Notes under the pieces: generated by a model | The model's input: only the letters and a program-made list of their open reading frames with translations | The model's database searches: none | Told to the model about the DNA's origin: nothing | From: JBMOOG01 sp049324535 | Lineage (GTDB): Bacteria > Pseudomonadota > Alphaproteobacteria > Rhodobacterales > Rhodobacteraceae | Reading direction: 5' to 3' | Assembly: GCA_049324535.1 (NCBI GenBank) | Contig: JBMOOG010000019.1 | Location: forward strand, 124,001-188,000 | Length of the DNA: 64,000 bases | Program-made: the position numbers and the translations under genes | Shown here: one piece after another, positions 51,532 to 60,132 of the stretch | Position numbering within the stretch: position 1 is the first letter of the stretch | Layout of the letters: each line of letters begins with the position of its first letter

Positions 51532-53121
51532 TCAGCCCCGTCCCAGGATCATGTCCGCCGCCTTTTCGGCGATCATGATGGTGGGCGCGTTGGTGTTGCC
51601 GCTGGTGATGCGGGGCATGATGCTGGCATCGACCACCCTCAGGCCGCCCAGACCGCGCAGCCGCAGCTGCGGATCGACGACCGATGCGGGGTCGGCCCCC
51701 ATGCGGCAGGTGCCGACCGGGTGGAAGATGGTCGAGGCGACGCGGCCCGCGGCCTCGGCCAGATCGGCGTCGCTGTCGCCGCCGGGTCCGGGGCGGAACT
51801 CCTCGGGCCGGTAGCGCGCCAGGGGCGCCTGCGCCATGATGCGCCGCGTGAGCCGGATCGACCGGGCCGCGGTGATGCGGTCGGCCTCGGCCGAAAGGTA
51901 GTTCGGCGCGATCTCGGGATGGGCGCGCGGGTCGGCCGAGGTGATGCGGACATGGCCGCGGCTTTCGGGGCGCAGGTTGCAGACGCTGGCGGTGATCGCG
52001 GGAAAGTCGTGCAGCGGCTGGCCGAAGGCGTCGAGGGACAGCGGCTGGACGTGGTATTCGAGGTCCGGCGTCGCCTTTTCCGGCGACGAGCGCGCAAAGG
52101 CGCCGAGCTGCGAGGGCGCCATCGCCATCGGACCGCTGCGGAAGAGCGCGTATTCCAGCCCGATCCGCGCCCGGCCGAGGAGCGACCCCGCCAGAGTGTT
52201 GAGCGTGCGCGCGCCCTGCACCCGGTAGGCGCAGCGGATCTGGAGATGGTCCTGAAGGTTGGCGCCCACCTCGCAGTCGCGCACCACCCCGATCCCGAGC
52301 GAGGCCAGATGCCGGGCGGGACCGATGCCGGAGAGTTGCAGGATCTGCGCCGACCCGATCGATCCGGCCGACAGGATCACCTCGGCCCGCGCGCGCGGCG
52401 TCTCGACACGGCCGTCGCGCGACAGCCGCACGCCCGCGACGCGCCCGCCGTCGAACACCAGCCCCTCGACCAGCGCATGGGTCAGCACGCGCAGGTTCGG
52501 CCGCTTGCGCGCCGGGCGCAGGAAGGCGCGCGCCGTCGAGACCCGCCAGCCCCGGCGCTGGTTCACCTTGAAGTAGCCGACTCCCTCGTTGTCGCCGCGG
52601 TTGAAGTCGTCGGTCGCGGGAATGCCCGCCGCCTCGGCCGCGCGGGCGAAGTCGTCGAGGATGTCCCAGTGCAGCCGCTGGGTCTCGACCCGCCATTCGC
52701 CACCGGCGCCGTGATCGGCGTCGGCACCCGCGAAATAGTCCTCGGACCGCAGGAAGACCGGCTTCACGTCCTCCCAGCCCCAGCCGGTGCAGCCGAGCTG
52801 CCGCCAGCCGTCGTAGTCGGCCGCCTGCCCGCGCAGGTAGAGCATGCCGTTGATCGACGAGCAGCCGCCCAGAACCCGGCCCCGCGGATAGATCAGGCTG
52901 CGCCCGCCGAGGCCCGGCTCGGCCGCGGTCCGGTAGCCCCAGTCGGTGCGGGGATTGCCGATGCAGTAGAGATAACCGATCGGGATGTGCACCCAGGGGT
53001 AGTTGTCCTTGCCGCCCGCCTCGATCAGCAGGACCCGCGTGCCGGGATCGGCGCTGAGCCGGTTGGCCAGCACGCAGCCCGCGCTGCCCGCGCCCACGAT
53101 GATGAAGTCCCAGTCGTCCAT
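51532..53121 (-). CDS. GMC family FAD oxidoreductase (choline dehydrogenase-like)
   Basis: A 529-residue flavoprotein. FIIVGAGSAGCVLANRLSAD binds FAD, RGRVLGGCSSINGMLYLRG is the first GMC signature, AGSIGSAQILQLSGIGPA the second, and HPVGTCRMG contains the catalytic His with NTNAPTIMIAEKAADMIL at the end. Substrates of this group range from choline to aliphatic and aromatic alcohols. No betaine-aldehyde dehydrogenase or BetI regulator is adjacent, so choline is not assumed. Confidence 0.93.
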   Translation of the reverse strand: MDDWDFIIVGAGSAGCVLANRLSADPGTRVLLIEAGGKDNYPWVHIPIGYLYCIGNPRTDWGYRTAAEPGLGGRSLIYPRGRVLGGCSSINGMLYLRGQAADYDGWRQLGCTGWGWEDVKPVFLRSEDYFAGADADHGAGGEWRVETQRLHWDILDDFARAAEAAGIPATDDFNRGDNEGVGYFKVNQRRGWRVSTARAFLRPARKRPNLRVLTHALVEGLVFDGGRVAGVRLSRDGRVETPRARAEVILSAGSIGSAQILQLSGIGPARHLASLGIGVVRDCEVGANLQDHLQIRCAYRVQGARTLNTLAGSLLGRARIGLEYALFRSGPMAMAPSQLGAFARSSPEKATPDLEYHVQPLSLDAFGQPLHDFPAITASVCNLRPESRGHVRITSADPRAHPEIAPNYLSAEADRITAARSIRLTRRIMAQAPLARYRPEEFRPGPGGDSDADLAEAAGRVASTIFHPVGTCRMGADPASVVDPQLRLRGLGGLRVVDASIMPRITSGNTNAPTIMIAEKAADMILGRG

Positions 53122-53182
53122 TCCGCCCCCTTGCCGCGCCCGACCAGTGTCACGCCGCGGGGGGAAAACGCAATCCCGTGCC

Positions 53183-53257
53183 GCACGGTCCGGCCGCAAG
53201 CGGGGTTGCGTCCGGCCGCGTCCGGTGATGGTATCCGCGCAACCGGCCGGACCGTGC
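53183..53257. repeat. Long-range 14-bp inverted repeat between GMC oxidoreductase and Na/Pi genes
   Basis: GCACGGTCCGGCCG at 53183-53196 is matched by its exact reverse complement at 53244-53257. Inside lies a smaller CGCAA/TTGCG hairpin (53195-53199, 53206-53210) and further CCGGCCG copies. The whole 75-bp block sits in the divergent promoter region. Confidence 0.55.
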
Positions 53258-53277
53258 CGGAGAGGGAGTGCCGACCC

Positions 53278-53313
53278 ATGCCGTTCCTGCCGTCGTCGCG
53301 GCGCGCGCCATGA
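53278..53313 (+). CDS. Possible 11-codon leader peptide coupled to Na/Pi cotransporter gene
   Basis: ATG at 53278 encodes MPFLPSSRRAP and stops at 53311-53313, overlapping the cotransporter ATG at 53310 (ATGA). GGAGAGGGAG stands about nine bases upstream of 53278, whereas the cotransporter ATG has no ribosome-binding site of its own. Translation of the leader could feed the main gene. A GTG at 53268 in the main frame is the alternative explanation. Confidence 0.35.
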   Translation: MPFLPSSRRAP

Positions 53314-54962
53314 TTCTCTTCGCGCTGCATCTGGCGGGGGCGGTGGCGCTCCTGCTCTGGTCGGTGCGCCTGATCCGCACCGGGGTCGAGCGCGCCTACA
53401 TGCGCCATGTGCGCCTCGCGCTGCGGCGGGCCTCGAACACGCCGCTGGCGGCGGCAACGGGGGGCGCGCTGGCCGCCCTGATGATGCAGAGCTCGACGGC
53501 GGTCGCGGTTCTGGCCGTGTCCTTCGCCAATTCGGGCGTGCTCCTGCCGGTGACGGGGCTCGCGCTGCTTCTCGGGGCCGACGTGGGCTCGGCGACCGCG
53601 GCGCAGATCCTTCTCGCGCCGGTGTCGGATGCGATCCCGCTTCTCCTGCTTCTGGGGGTGGGCCTCTTCCTGCGCAGCGAGAACCAGACGCTGCGGCAGA
53701 CCGGGCGCATCCTGACCGGGCTCGCGCTGGTGCTGATCTCGCTCGGCATGATCCGGGCGGCGACCGATCCGCTGCGCGACAGCGTCTTCGTGGCGCAGGC
53801 GGTCGGATACCTGAGCGGCGATCTGGTCAGCGCCTTCGCGGTCGGCGCGCTCTTCGCCTGGGCGATGCATTCGAGCATCGCCACCGTGCTGACCGTCGTC
53901 ACCTTCGCGGCCCAGGGCATCCTTCCGGCCCTGCCCGCGGCGGCGATGGTGCTGGGGGCGAACCTCGGCGGCGCGGTCATTCCGGCGGCGATGGCCTGGT
54001 CGGGGCCGGTGCCGGGCCGGCGGCTGGTGGCGGGCAACCTCATGCTGCGCGGCGGCGCGGCGATCGTCGCGCTGGTCCTGCTGCGGCTCGGCATCCTCGA
54101 CCTTGGCCTGCTGGGCGGGACCGCGCCGCGCCAGGTCATCAACCTGCACCTCGCCTTCAACCTCGCGGTCGCGATCCTCGGGCTGCCGCTCGCGGGGCCG
54201 GTGATGCGGTCCCTCGGCCGGATGCTGTCCGAGACTGTCGCGGCGCAGCCGGCGCGGGTCAGCGCGCTGGACGCCTCGGTGCTGGACCGCCCCGACCTGG
54301 CGCTGGCCTGCGTCACCCGCGAGCTTCTGCAGATGGGCGAGACGGTGCACGAGATGCTCAAGCCCGCGCTCGCGCTCTACCAGACCTGGGACGACGAGGT
54401 GGTGCGCAAGATCGCGCTGCTGGAGGACCAGGTGGACCAGATGCATTTCGAGATCAAGCTCTACATCGCGCGCGTGCAGGAGGGCCGGCCGTCCGAGGCC
54501 CAGGCCCGCCGGGCGATGGATCTCGTGGTGCAGGCCAGCAACCTCGAGGATGCCGGCGACCAGATCTCGACCAATCTCGTCGGCATGGCCCGCCGGATGC
54601 GGGCCGAGGGGATGCGGTTCTCGGACGAGGGATGGCGCGACCTCGGCGACTTCCACGACGAGGTGCTGCAGAACGTCCGCCTTGCGCTGCGCGTGCTTCT
54701 GACCGGCGATGCCGACGGCGCGCGCCAGATGCTGGAGGAAAAGGACCGCATCCGCCAGCGCGAGCAGGATCTGCAGATGCGGCACCTCGAACGGCTGCGG
54801 GCGGGCACGACGGCCAGCATCGAGACCAGCAACCTGCACCAGGAGACGGTGCGCGCGCTCAAGCAGATCAACACCGCCTTTTCGCAGATCGCCTATCCGA
54901 TCGCCGAAGAGTCGGGCGACCTGCTGGCAAGCCGCCTCGCGCACGCGGCAAAGGGCCGCTGA
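53310..54962 (+). CDS. Na+/phosphate cotransporter family protein with PhoU-like C-terminus
   Basis: A 550-residue membrane protein. The two inverted repeats of the Na/Pi-cotransporter fold are marked by MMQSSTAVAVLAVSFANSG and AMHSSIATVLTVVTFAAQG, with GADVGSATAAQILLAP and GANLGGAVIPAAMAW after each. The cytoplasmic part beyond residue 310 is helical and PhoU-like (ETVHEMLKPALALYQTWDDEVVRKIALLEDQVDQMHFEIKLYIARVQ). It likely exports or balances phosphate. The start at 53310 begins the first membrane helix; a GTG at 53268 would add 14 residues. Confidence 0.9.
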   Translation: MILFALHLAGAVALLLWSVRLIRTGVERAYMRHVRLALRRASNTPLAAATGGALAALMMQSSTAVAVLAVSFANSGVLLPVTGLALLLGADVGSATAAQILLAPVSDAIPLLLLLGVGLFLRSENQTLRQTGRILTGLALVLISLGMIRAATDPLRDSVFVAQAVGYLSGDLVSAFAVGALFAWAMHSSIATVLTVVTFAAQGILPALPAAAMVLGANLGGAVIPAAMAWSGPVPGRRLVAGNLMLRGGAAIVALVLLRLGILDLGLLGGTAPRQVINLHLAFNLAVAILGLPLAGPVMRSLGRMLSETVAAQPARVSALDASVLDRPDLALACVTRELLQMGETVHEMLKPALALYQTWDDEVVRKIALLEDQVDQMHFEIKLYIARVQEGRPSEAQARRAMDLVVQASNLEDAGDQISTNLVGMARRMRAEGMRFSDEGWRDLGDFHDEVLQNVRLALRVLLTGDADGARQMLEEKDRIRQREQDLQMRHLERLRAGTTASIETSNLHQETVRALKQINTAFSQIAYPIAEESGDLLASRLAHAAKGR

Positions 54963-55012
54963 CCGCGGGCGGCGGCCGGACTGCCGGACTTTCTGCACCC
55001 GCAAAGAGACGT

Positions 55013-55041
55013 TTCCAGACGGCCCGAAATCGGCTATTCTG
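55013..55041 (+). promoter_or_regulatory. Sigma-70-type promoter candidate for polysaccharide genes
   Basis: TTTCCA at 55013-55018 and TATTCT at 55036-55041 with 17-bp spacing, about 145 bp before the glycosyltransferase start. A long leader with a hairpin at 55104-55133 follows. Confidence 0.45.
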
Positions 55042-55103
55042 AATCGTGGGTGGTCATGGCGGCCCATTGCGCGGGCGGAGTGAATCGGCGCGGCTGGGGG
55101 TCG

Positions 55104-55133
55104 GATCGGTCGGGCGGCTTGGTTCGACCGATC
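55104..55133 (+). promoter_or_regulatory. 9-bp inverted repeat in the glycosyltransferase leader
   Basis: GATCGGTCG at 55104-55112 and CGACCGATC at 55125-55133 are perfect complements with a 12-nt spacer, located between the promoter candidate and the start codon at 55188. It could be an operator or an mRNA hairpin. Confidence 0.45.
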
Positions 55134-55187
55134 GACGGTGGCGTTGGGTTCAGGGGCAAGACGTTCCGTGTCCTGTGAGGTTCGGTG

Positions 55188-56297
55188 ATGGGGTCCGGCC
55201 CGGCCGTGCGCGAAGACGCGGCCGCGGGCCCCGTGCCTTTGCTCTCGATCGTCGTTCCCTGCTACAATTCCGCGTGGATCATCGACGACACCCTGCTGTC
55301 GCTGCGCCATCAGACCCTGTGCGACACCGAGATCCTGATCATCGACGACGGATCGACCGATGACCTCGGCCCGGTGCTGGCGCCGCATCTTGCCGCCGAT
55401 CCGCGCATCCGGGTGATCCGGCAGGAGAACCGCGGACTTGCCGGGGCGCGCAACCGCGGGCTCATGGAAGCGCGCGCGCCCTACGTCGGCTTCATCGACG
55501 CCGACGACCTGTGGCACCCGCGCTTTGCGCAGACCGCGGTGGCCGCGCTCGAGGCCGATCCGGCCGCGCCCTACGCCTTTGCCTACTTCTTCCGGCTGGA
55601 CACGGCCAACCGCGTGACCGCGATGCCGGGCTGGCGAACGCCGCCCCGGCACGATTTCGAGGGCATGCTCACGCTCAACGCCGTGGGCAACGGCAGCGCG
55701 GCCATCTTCCGGCGCGATCCCGTGCGCGACGTCGGCGGTTTCGACGAGGGGATGCGGGCACGAGGGGCCTGGGGCGCCGAGGACTGGAAGCTTTGCCTCC
55801 GGCTTGCGGCGCGCGGCACGCCGGTTCTGATCCCGCAGCCCCTGATCGGCTACCGGTGGGTCGAGGCGGGCATGTCGCAGGGTGACCCGTCCCGGCAGAT
55901 GCGGGCGGTGCGCGCGGTCCTGTCCGACATCGCGGTCGAGTTTCCGCAGGTCACGCGCCGGCAGGTGGCCGACGGGCAGGTGACCATGAACGGATGGCTG
56001 ATGGGGGCCTTCCTGCGCAAGCGCCCGTTCAGGGAAACGCTGGCGCTTCTGGTCGAATCCTATGTCCGCAACCCGCTGTGGTTCACCAATCCCCTGCTGC
56101 GCGAACTGCACCGGATGAAGATCGCGAACCTCCTGCTGGGGCTGACTGCGGCCAAGAAGGACCCGGTCACCGTCGATCGGCTGGTTCTCGATGGCGAGCG
56201 GCCCTTTGCCTTCATTCCCGACCCCGGCCGGCTGCGCGAACCGCACCTGGCCGCTGCCCCCCTGCCCCTTGCGGAGAACCGAACGTGCGAATCCTGA
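55188..56297 (+). CDS. Glycosyltransferase family 2 protein
   Basis: A 369-residue GT-A fold enzyme. LSIVVPCYNSAWIIDDTLLSLRHQTLCDTEILIIDDGSTDDLG is the nucleotide-sugar site, ENRGLAGARNRGLMEARAPYVGFIDADDLWHPRF contains the DxD motif, and GAEDWKLCLRLAARGTPVLIPQPLIGYRWVE the acceptor region with catalytic ED. GTGAGG precedes the ATG at 55188. It overlaps the epimerase start by 13 bp. The sugar transferred is unknown; context implies surface polysaccharide assembly. Confidence 0.92.
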   Translation: MGSGPAVREDAAAGPVPLLSIVVPCYNSAWIIDDTLLSLRHQTLCDTEILIIDDGSTDDLGPVLAPHLAADPRIRVIRQENRGLAGARNRGLMEARAPYVGFIDADDLWHPRFAQTAVAALEADPAAPYAFAYFFRLDTANRVTAMPGWRTPPRHDFEGMLTLNAVGNGSAAIFRRDPVRDVGGFDEGMRARGAWGAEDWKLCLRLAARGTPVLIPQPLIGYRWVEAGMSQGDPSRQMRAVRAVLSDIAVEFPQVTRRQVADGQVTMNGWLMGAFLRKRPFRETLALLVESYVRNPLWFTNPLLRELHRMKIANLLLGLTAAKKDPVTVDRLVLDGERPFAFIPDPGRLREPHLAAAPLPLAENRTCES

Positions 56298-57268
56298 TCA
56301 CCGGAAGCTCGGGTCTTGTCGGGCACGCCCTCGCGTCGCAGCTGCGGGACGCCGGGCACGCGGTCGTGCCGTTCGACCTCGCGCCCGAGGCGGGCCGACC
56401 GGCGCAGGACATCTGCGACCGGGCCGCCGTCGATGCGGCACTGGCGGGTTGCGACGGTGTCATCCACCTGGCCGCAGTGTCGCGCGTGGCCTGGGGCGAG
56501 GCCGACCCCGAGCTCTGCCAATGCGTGAACGTCCTTGGCGCCCATGTCGTGCTGCAGGCGGCGCTCGCCCGGCCGGACCGCCCCTGGTTCCTCTTCGCAA
56601 GCTCGCGCGAGGTCTATGGCGATCCGGCGGTGATGCCCGTCACCGAGACCATGCCGATGGCGCCCGTGAACACCTACGGCCGGACCAAGGCGGCGGGAGA
56701 GCGGCTCGTCGCGGCGGCGACGGCCCTCGGTCTGCGCACCGCCGTGCTGCGGCTGTCGAACGTCTACGGCAGCGCCTGGGACCATCCCGACCGCGCCGTC
56801 CCGTCGCTTCTGTGGCGGGCGATGGCGGGCGAGGAATTGCGGCTGACCGGGCCGGACATCTTCTTCGATTTCGTCCATGTCGAGGACAGCGCGCACGGCT
56901 TCCGGCTTGCGGTCGACCATTTCGCCGCCGGCGGAGGCAGCCTGGCGCCGGTGCAGCTGACCACGGGCGTTGCGACCTCGCTGGGCGAGGTGGCGCGGCT
57001 GGCCATCGCCATCACCGGTTCCGCCTCGCCGCTCACCATCCTGCCGCCCCGGCCCTTCGACGTGGGGGGCTTCGTCGGGGCGCCCGACCGCGCGGCCGCG
57101 GTCCTCGGCTGGCAGGCCCGCACCGGCCTGATGGACGGCATGATCGCGCTGCGCGACATCCTGGCCGAGCGCGGCGGGCCGCCGGCGCCGGCCACGATGC
57201 GCCCGGCCGCCTGCGCGCGGTGGCGCGACGCGCTACCGCCCGATATCCTGGCCGGCCTCGCCGCCTGA
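56285..57268 (+). CDS. NAD-dependent epimerase/dehydratase
   Basis: A 327-residue extended SDR with a GTG start preceded by GGAGAA. RILITGSSGLVGHALASQL is the NAD loop, GVIHLAAVS the central strand, and YGRTKAAGE the catalytic Tyr131/Lys135. VYGSAWDHPDRAVPSLLWRAM and FDFVHVEDSAHGFRLA resemble UDP-sugar 4-epimerases and dTDP-sugar reductases. It likely supplies a sugar nucleotide for the glycosyltransferase. Its last 36 bp overlap the convergent exporter ATPase gene. Confidence 0.92.
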   Translation: MRILITGSSGLVGHALASQLRDAGHAVVPFDLAPEAGRPAQDICDRAAVDAALAGCDGVIHLAAVSRVAWGEADPELCQCVNVLGAHVVLQAALARPDRPWFLFASSREVYGDPAVMPVTETMPMAPVNTYGRTKAAGERLVAAATALGLRTAVLRLSNVYGSAWDHPDRAVPSLLWRAMAGEELRLTGPDIFFDFVHVEDSAHGFRLAVDHFAAGGGSLAPVQLTTGVATSLGEVARLAIAITGSASPLTILPPRPFDVGGFVGAPDRAAAVLGWQARTGLMDGMIALRDILAERGGPPAPATMRPAACARWRDALPPDILAGLAA

Positions 57269-58537
57269 CCCGCCCGCGACCCCGCCCGCGTCCCCACCGG
57301 CCTCGTGGATCACCCAGCGCCGGGGCGGCGCCAGCGGCCCCTTGGTCTGCGGCCCCGCCGCAACCTCGATCGTGTAGGCGGCGCGATGGTAGTCGTAGGC
57401 GTGATCCCAGTCCTTCTGCCAGAGGCCGACGCTGACCTGATAGGGACCGGGCGCAAGATCGAGACGCTCGAAGGTCAGTTCGATCGCCTCGCCGCCGCGC
57501 AGTTCGGGCAGGCCGACCGAATCGACCTGGCTGTTGGTGTCGAAGACCACGGCCCCGGCCGCGTCCTCGATGGTGATGCTGAAATGCGCCCCGGCGACGG
57601 GCCGCTCGGCCTCGATCCGGGCCTGGACGGTCAGGCCGTCGCCGGTGGCGATGCGATCGCTCGGGGCTCCGTCCGGGCCGCAAAGCAGCACCGACCGCAG
57701 CGCGACCGTGCGCGAGCCGATCCGGTTCTGCCCGGCGATCAGGCTTCGGCCCTGAAAGGTGGTCTCGGAGGCCATATCGACCGGCGTCAGCGCCCGGCTC
57801 GCATCGAGCATGGCCGACCGGTACGCGGCGAGCACCTCGCGCGGGGTGCCGGACGCGCGGATCCGGCCGCGCTCCATCCACAGCACGCGGTCGCAGTTCT
57901 GCTCGACCTGGGCCATGTCGTGGCTGATGAGCACGATCGCGCAACCCTCCTCGCGGAACTGCCGGATCCGGTCGATGCACTTGCGCTGGAATCCGGCGTC
58001 GCCGACCGCCAGCACCTCGTCGATCAGCAGTATGCGCGGACGGACATGCACCGCGATCGCGAAGCCCAGCCGCAGCCGCATCCCGGCGGAATAGGTGCGC
58101 ACCGGCTCGTCGATGAAGCCCTCGAGCTCGGCAAAGGCCACGATCGCGTCGAAGCAGGCCCGCACCTCCGACGCCAGCAGCCCGGCGAGGACGCCCCCGA
58201 TCAGGATGTTCTCGCGCCCCGAGAGGTCGAGATGCATCCCGGTGTTGAGGTCGAGCAGCCCGTTCACCGGCGCACGCGCCTCGACCCGGCCCTCGTCCGG
58301 CCGCATCACGCCGCCCAGAAGGCGCAGAAGCGTGGACTTGCCCGATCCGTTGTGGCCGACGATGCCCAGCATCTCGCCCGATGCCACCGTGAAGGACACG
58401 CCGCGCAGCGCCCAGAACCGCTCGGCGGCGCCGGCCCGGCGCCAGCCGCCCTCGACGAAGCCGCGGAACGTGGTCGGGTGCCGGCCCCGATGCAGGAACC
58501 ATTTCCCGACCTCTTCGGCGCGCAGCATCGGCTCCAT
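57233..58537 (-). CDS. Polysaccharide ABC exporter ATP-binding protein (Wzt-like, with C-terminal carbohydrate-binding domain)
   Basis: A 434-residue protein. The ABC domain (about 1-260) has GIVGHNGSGKSTLLRLLGGVMRPDEG, a degenerate-but-typical Wzt signature TYSAGMRLRLGFAIAV and ILLIDEVLAVGDAGFQRKC. The C-terminal 170 residues form a beta-rich Wzt_C-like domain (TVALRSVLLCGPDG, GDGLTVQARIEAERPVAGAHFSITIED, YQVSVGLWQKDWDHAYDYHRAAYTIEV) that in characterised exporters reads the glycan end group. It overlaps the permease gene as ATGA. Confidence 0.93.
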   Translation of the reverse strand: MEPMLRAEEVGKWFLHRGRHPTTFRGFVEGGWRRAGAAERFWALRGVSFTVASGEMLGIVGHNGSGKSTLLRLLGGVMRPDEGRVEARAPVNGLLDLNTGMHLDLSGRENILIGGVLAGLLASEVRACFDAIVAFAELEGFIDEPVRTYSAGMRLRLGFAIAVHVRPRILLIDEVLAVGDAGFQRKCIDRIRQFREEGCAIVLISHDMAQVEQNCDRVLWMERGRIRASGTPREVLAAYRSAMLDASRALTPVDMASETTFQGRSLIAGQNRIGSRTVALRSVLLCGPDGAPSDRIATGDGLTVQARIEAERPVAGAHFSITIEDAAGAVVFDTNSQVDSVGLPELRGGEAIELTFERLDLAPGPYQVSVGLWQKDWDHAYDYHRAAYTIEVAAGPQTKGPLAPPRRWVIHEAGGDAGGVAGGSGGEAGQDIGR

Positions 58538-59316
58538 CAGAGTTCCTCGAGGAAGCGGTAGCTGGAGGCACGGAAGTGCCGCAGCGCCAGCGCGAGCAGG
58601 ATCGCCGATCCCGCCAGCACCGCCAGAATCGGCCCCCAGTCCGGCCAGCGCCCCTCGACCAGGATCGCCCGGTAGGCCCCGACGATGTGCAGCATCGGGT
58701 TGAGGTCGAGGATGCGGCGCGCGCCGCCCGAGACCATGCCGAGATCGTAGAAGATCGGGGTCAGGAAATAGCCGAGCTGCAAGAGGATCGGGACGATGTA
58801 GCGCATGTCGCGGAAGGTGACGTTCAGCGCGGCCACCGCGTAGGCCAGCGCCAGCACGAACAGGAACTGGGCCGCCATCACCAGTGGCAGCGCAAGATAG
58901 GGCAGGCCCGGGCCCGCGGCCCCGGTCCAGACGAGGACGAGCAGGATCGGGAAGGTCATCAGGAAGGTGACGAAGTTCGACAGGACCGAGACGACCGGCA
59001 GCGCCGCCACCGGGAAGCGCGGCTGGTTCACGAGGCCCGCGTTCCAGGGGATGCTGTTCACCGCATCGTTGACGCCGGTCTGAAGCCAGGTCCAGGCCAC
59101 GACCCCCACGAGCACGTAGGAGGCGTAGTTGGCGATCCCCAGCGGCAGGACCACCGCGAAGAGGAAGTAGAAGATCAGCAGGAAGAGGAGCGGGCTGGCG
59201 ACCGCCCAGACGATGCCCATCGCCGTGCTGCGATAGCGCGACTTCTGATCCCGCGAGACGAGCACCGCGATCACGTCGATGATGTGGCGCAGTCTGCGAT
59301 GGTCGATCGTCGGCAT
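58537..59316 (-). CDS. Polysaccharide ABC exporter permease (Wzm/ABC-2 type)
   Basis: A 259-residue protein with six membrane segments. The start RRLRHIIDVIAVLVSRDQKSRYRSTAMGIVWAVASPLLFLLIFYFLF and the block ALNVTFRDMRYIVPILLQLGYFLTPIFYDLGMV are typical of ABC-2 permeases of capsule and O-antigen export. It pairs with the Wzt-like ATPase. Confidence 0.93.
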   Translation of the reverse strand: MPTIDHRRLRHIIDVIAVLVSRDQKSRYRSTAMGIVWAVASPLLFLLIFYFLFAVVLPLGIANYASYVLVGVVAWTWLQTGVNDAVNSIPWNAGLVNQPRFPVAALPVVSVLSNFVTFLMTFPILLVLVWTGAAGPGLPYLALPLVMAAQFLFVLALAYAVAALNVTFRDMRYIVPILLQLGYFLTPIFYDLGMVSGGARRILDLNPMLHIVGAYRAILVEGRWPDWGPILAVLAGSAILLALALRHFRASSYRFLEEL

Positions 59317-59461
59317 GAGGCCCCGAGGTCGCGGATCGGCCCCATAGTAGCCACCCGCTCGGCCCCGTCCAGCGCCAAGACCCGCCCTCAGCCACGCCGG
59401 AACCGGTGCCGGCCCCCCGCGCGCCGGCCCCGATCGGGTGCGCCCCCCGGCGGGCGGATTC

Positions 59462-59537
59462 TGGTGCCCCCAGACGGACTTGAACCGCCGGCCCTCTGAT
59501 TACAAATCAGACGCTCTACCAGCTGAGCTATGGGGGC
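59462..59537 (-). tRNA. tRNA-Thr (anticodon TGT), CCA encoded
   Basis: On the minus strand, the acceptor stem GCCCCCA pairs with TGGGGGC. The D arm is AGCTCAGCTGGTAGAGC, and the anticodon stem TCTGA/TCAGA encloses loop TTTGTAA with anticodon TGT. The T arm is CCGGCGGTTCAAGTCCGTC (T-loop TTCAAGT), with discriminator A. The CCA end is encoded at 59462-59464. It reads ACA and related threonine codons. Confidence 0.95.
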
Positions 59538-59594
59538 ACACGCCCGAGCACATAGCCGTCGCAGGCCCCTTGCGCAAGCCGCGGGGTCGCGGGG

Positions 59595-60125
59595 TCAGGG
59601 GTCCGGGGGGCCGCCGGCGCCGGCCTCGGCCACCGCCGCGAGGGCCGCGCGCAGCACCCGGCCGGGGGAGGTGCCCGCCCGGATCCGCCGGGCATCGGCC
59701 TCGTCCGGCTGCGGCGGTTCGAGCGTGGCCAGCTGGCTGTCGAGGAGCTCGGGCCGGAAGAAGTGCCCCCGCCGTCCGGCCAGCCGCCGGCGCAGTTCGG
59801 CCTCGGGAACGTCGAGCCAGAGGAAGACCACCCGGCCGGCGCGGCGCAGCCGGTCGCGGTAGGACCGCCGCAGCGCCGAGCAGGACAGCACCACCGTGCG
59901 GCCGGTGCCGGCCTCGGTGCGGGCGATCGCGGTCAGGTCGTCCAGCCAGCCCGCGCGCATCGCGTCGGTGAGCGGCCGGCCCGCGCTCATCGCCGCGCGG
60001 TTCTCGGGCGGGTGGACATCGTCGCCCTCGACGAAGACCGCGCCAAGCCGGCGGGCGAGCTCCGCGCCGATGCGCGACTTGCCCGCCCCGGCCACCCCCA
60101 TGACGACGATGATCGGGGCCGTCAC
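59595..60125 (-). CDS. gntK: Gluconokinase
   Basis: A 176-residue P-loop kinase. IIVVMGVAGAGKSRIGAELARRL is the Walker A, FVEGDDVHPPENRAAMSAGRPLTDAMRAGWLDDL the substrate region, VVLSCSALRRSYRDRLR and VFLWLDVPEAELRRRLAGRRGHFFRPELLDSQLATLEPP the GntK hallmarks. It phosphorylates gluconate to 6-phosphogluconate. It begins 7 bp after the iron permease stop, which suggests co-transcription with no evident functional link. Confidence 0.93.
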   Translation of the reverse strand: MTAPIIVVMGVAGAGKSRIGAELARRLGAVFVEGDDVHPPENRAAMSAGRPLTDAMRAGWLDDLTAIARTEAGTGRTVVLSCSALRRSYRDRLRRAGRVVFLWLDVPEAELRRRLAGRRGHFFRPELLDSQLATLEPPQPDEADARRIRAGTSPGRVLRAALAAVAEAGAGGPPDP

Positions 60126-60132
60126 CGGAGGG

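Noticed and set aside
51532..53121. Naming the GMC oxidoreductase betA (choline dehydrogenase)
   Set aside because: No betB, betI or betaine/choline transporter adjacent; the family is too broad for a specific call.
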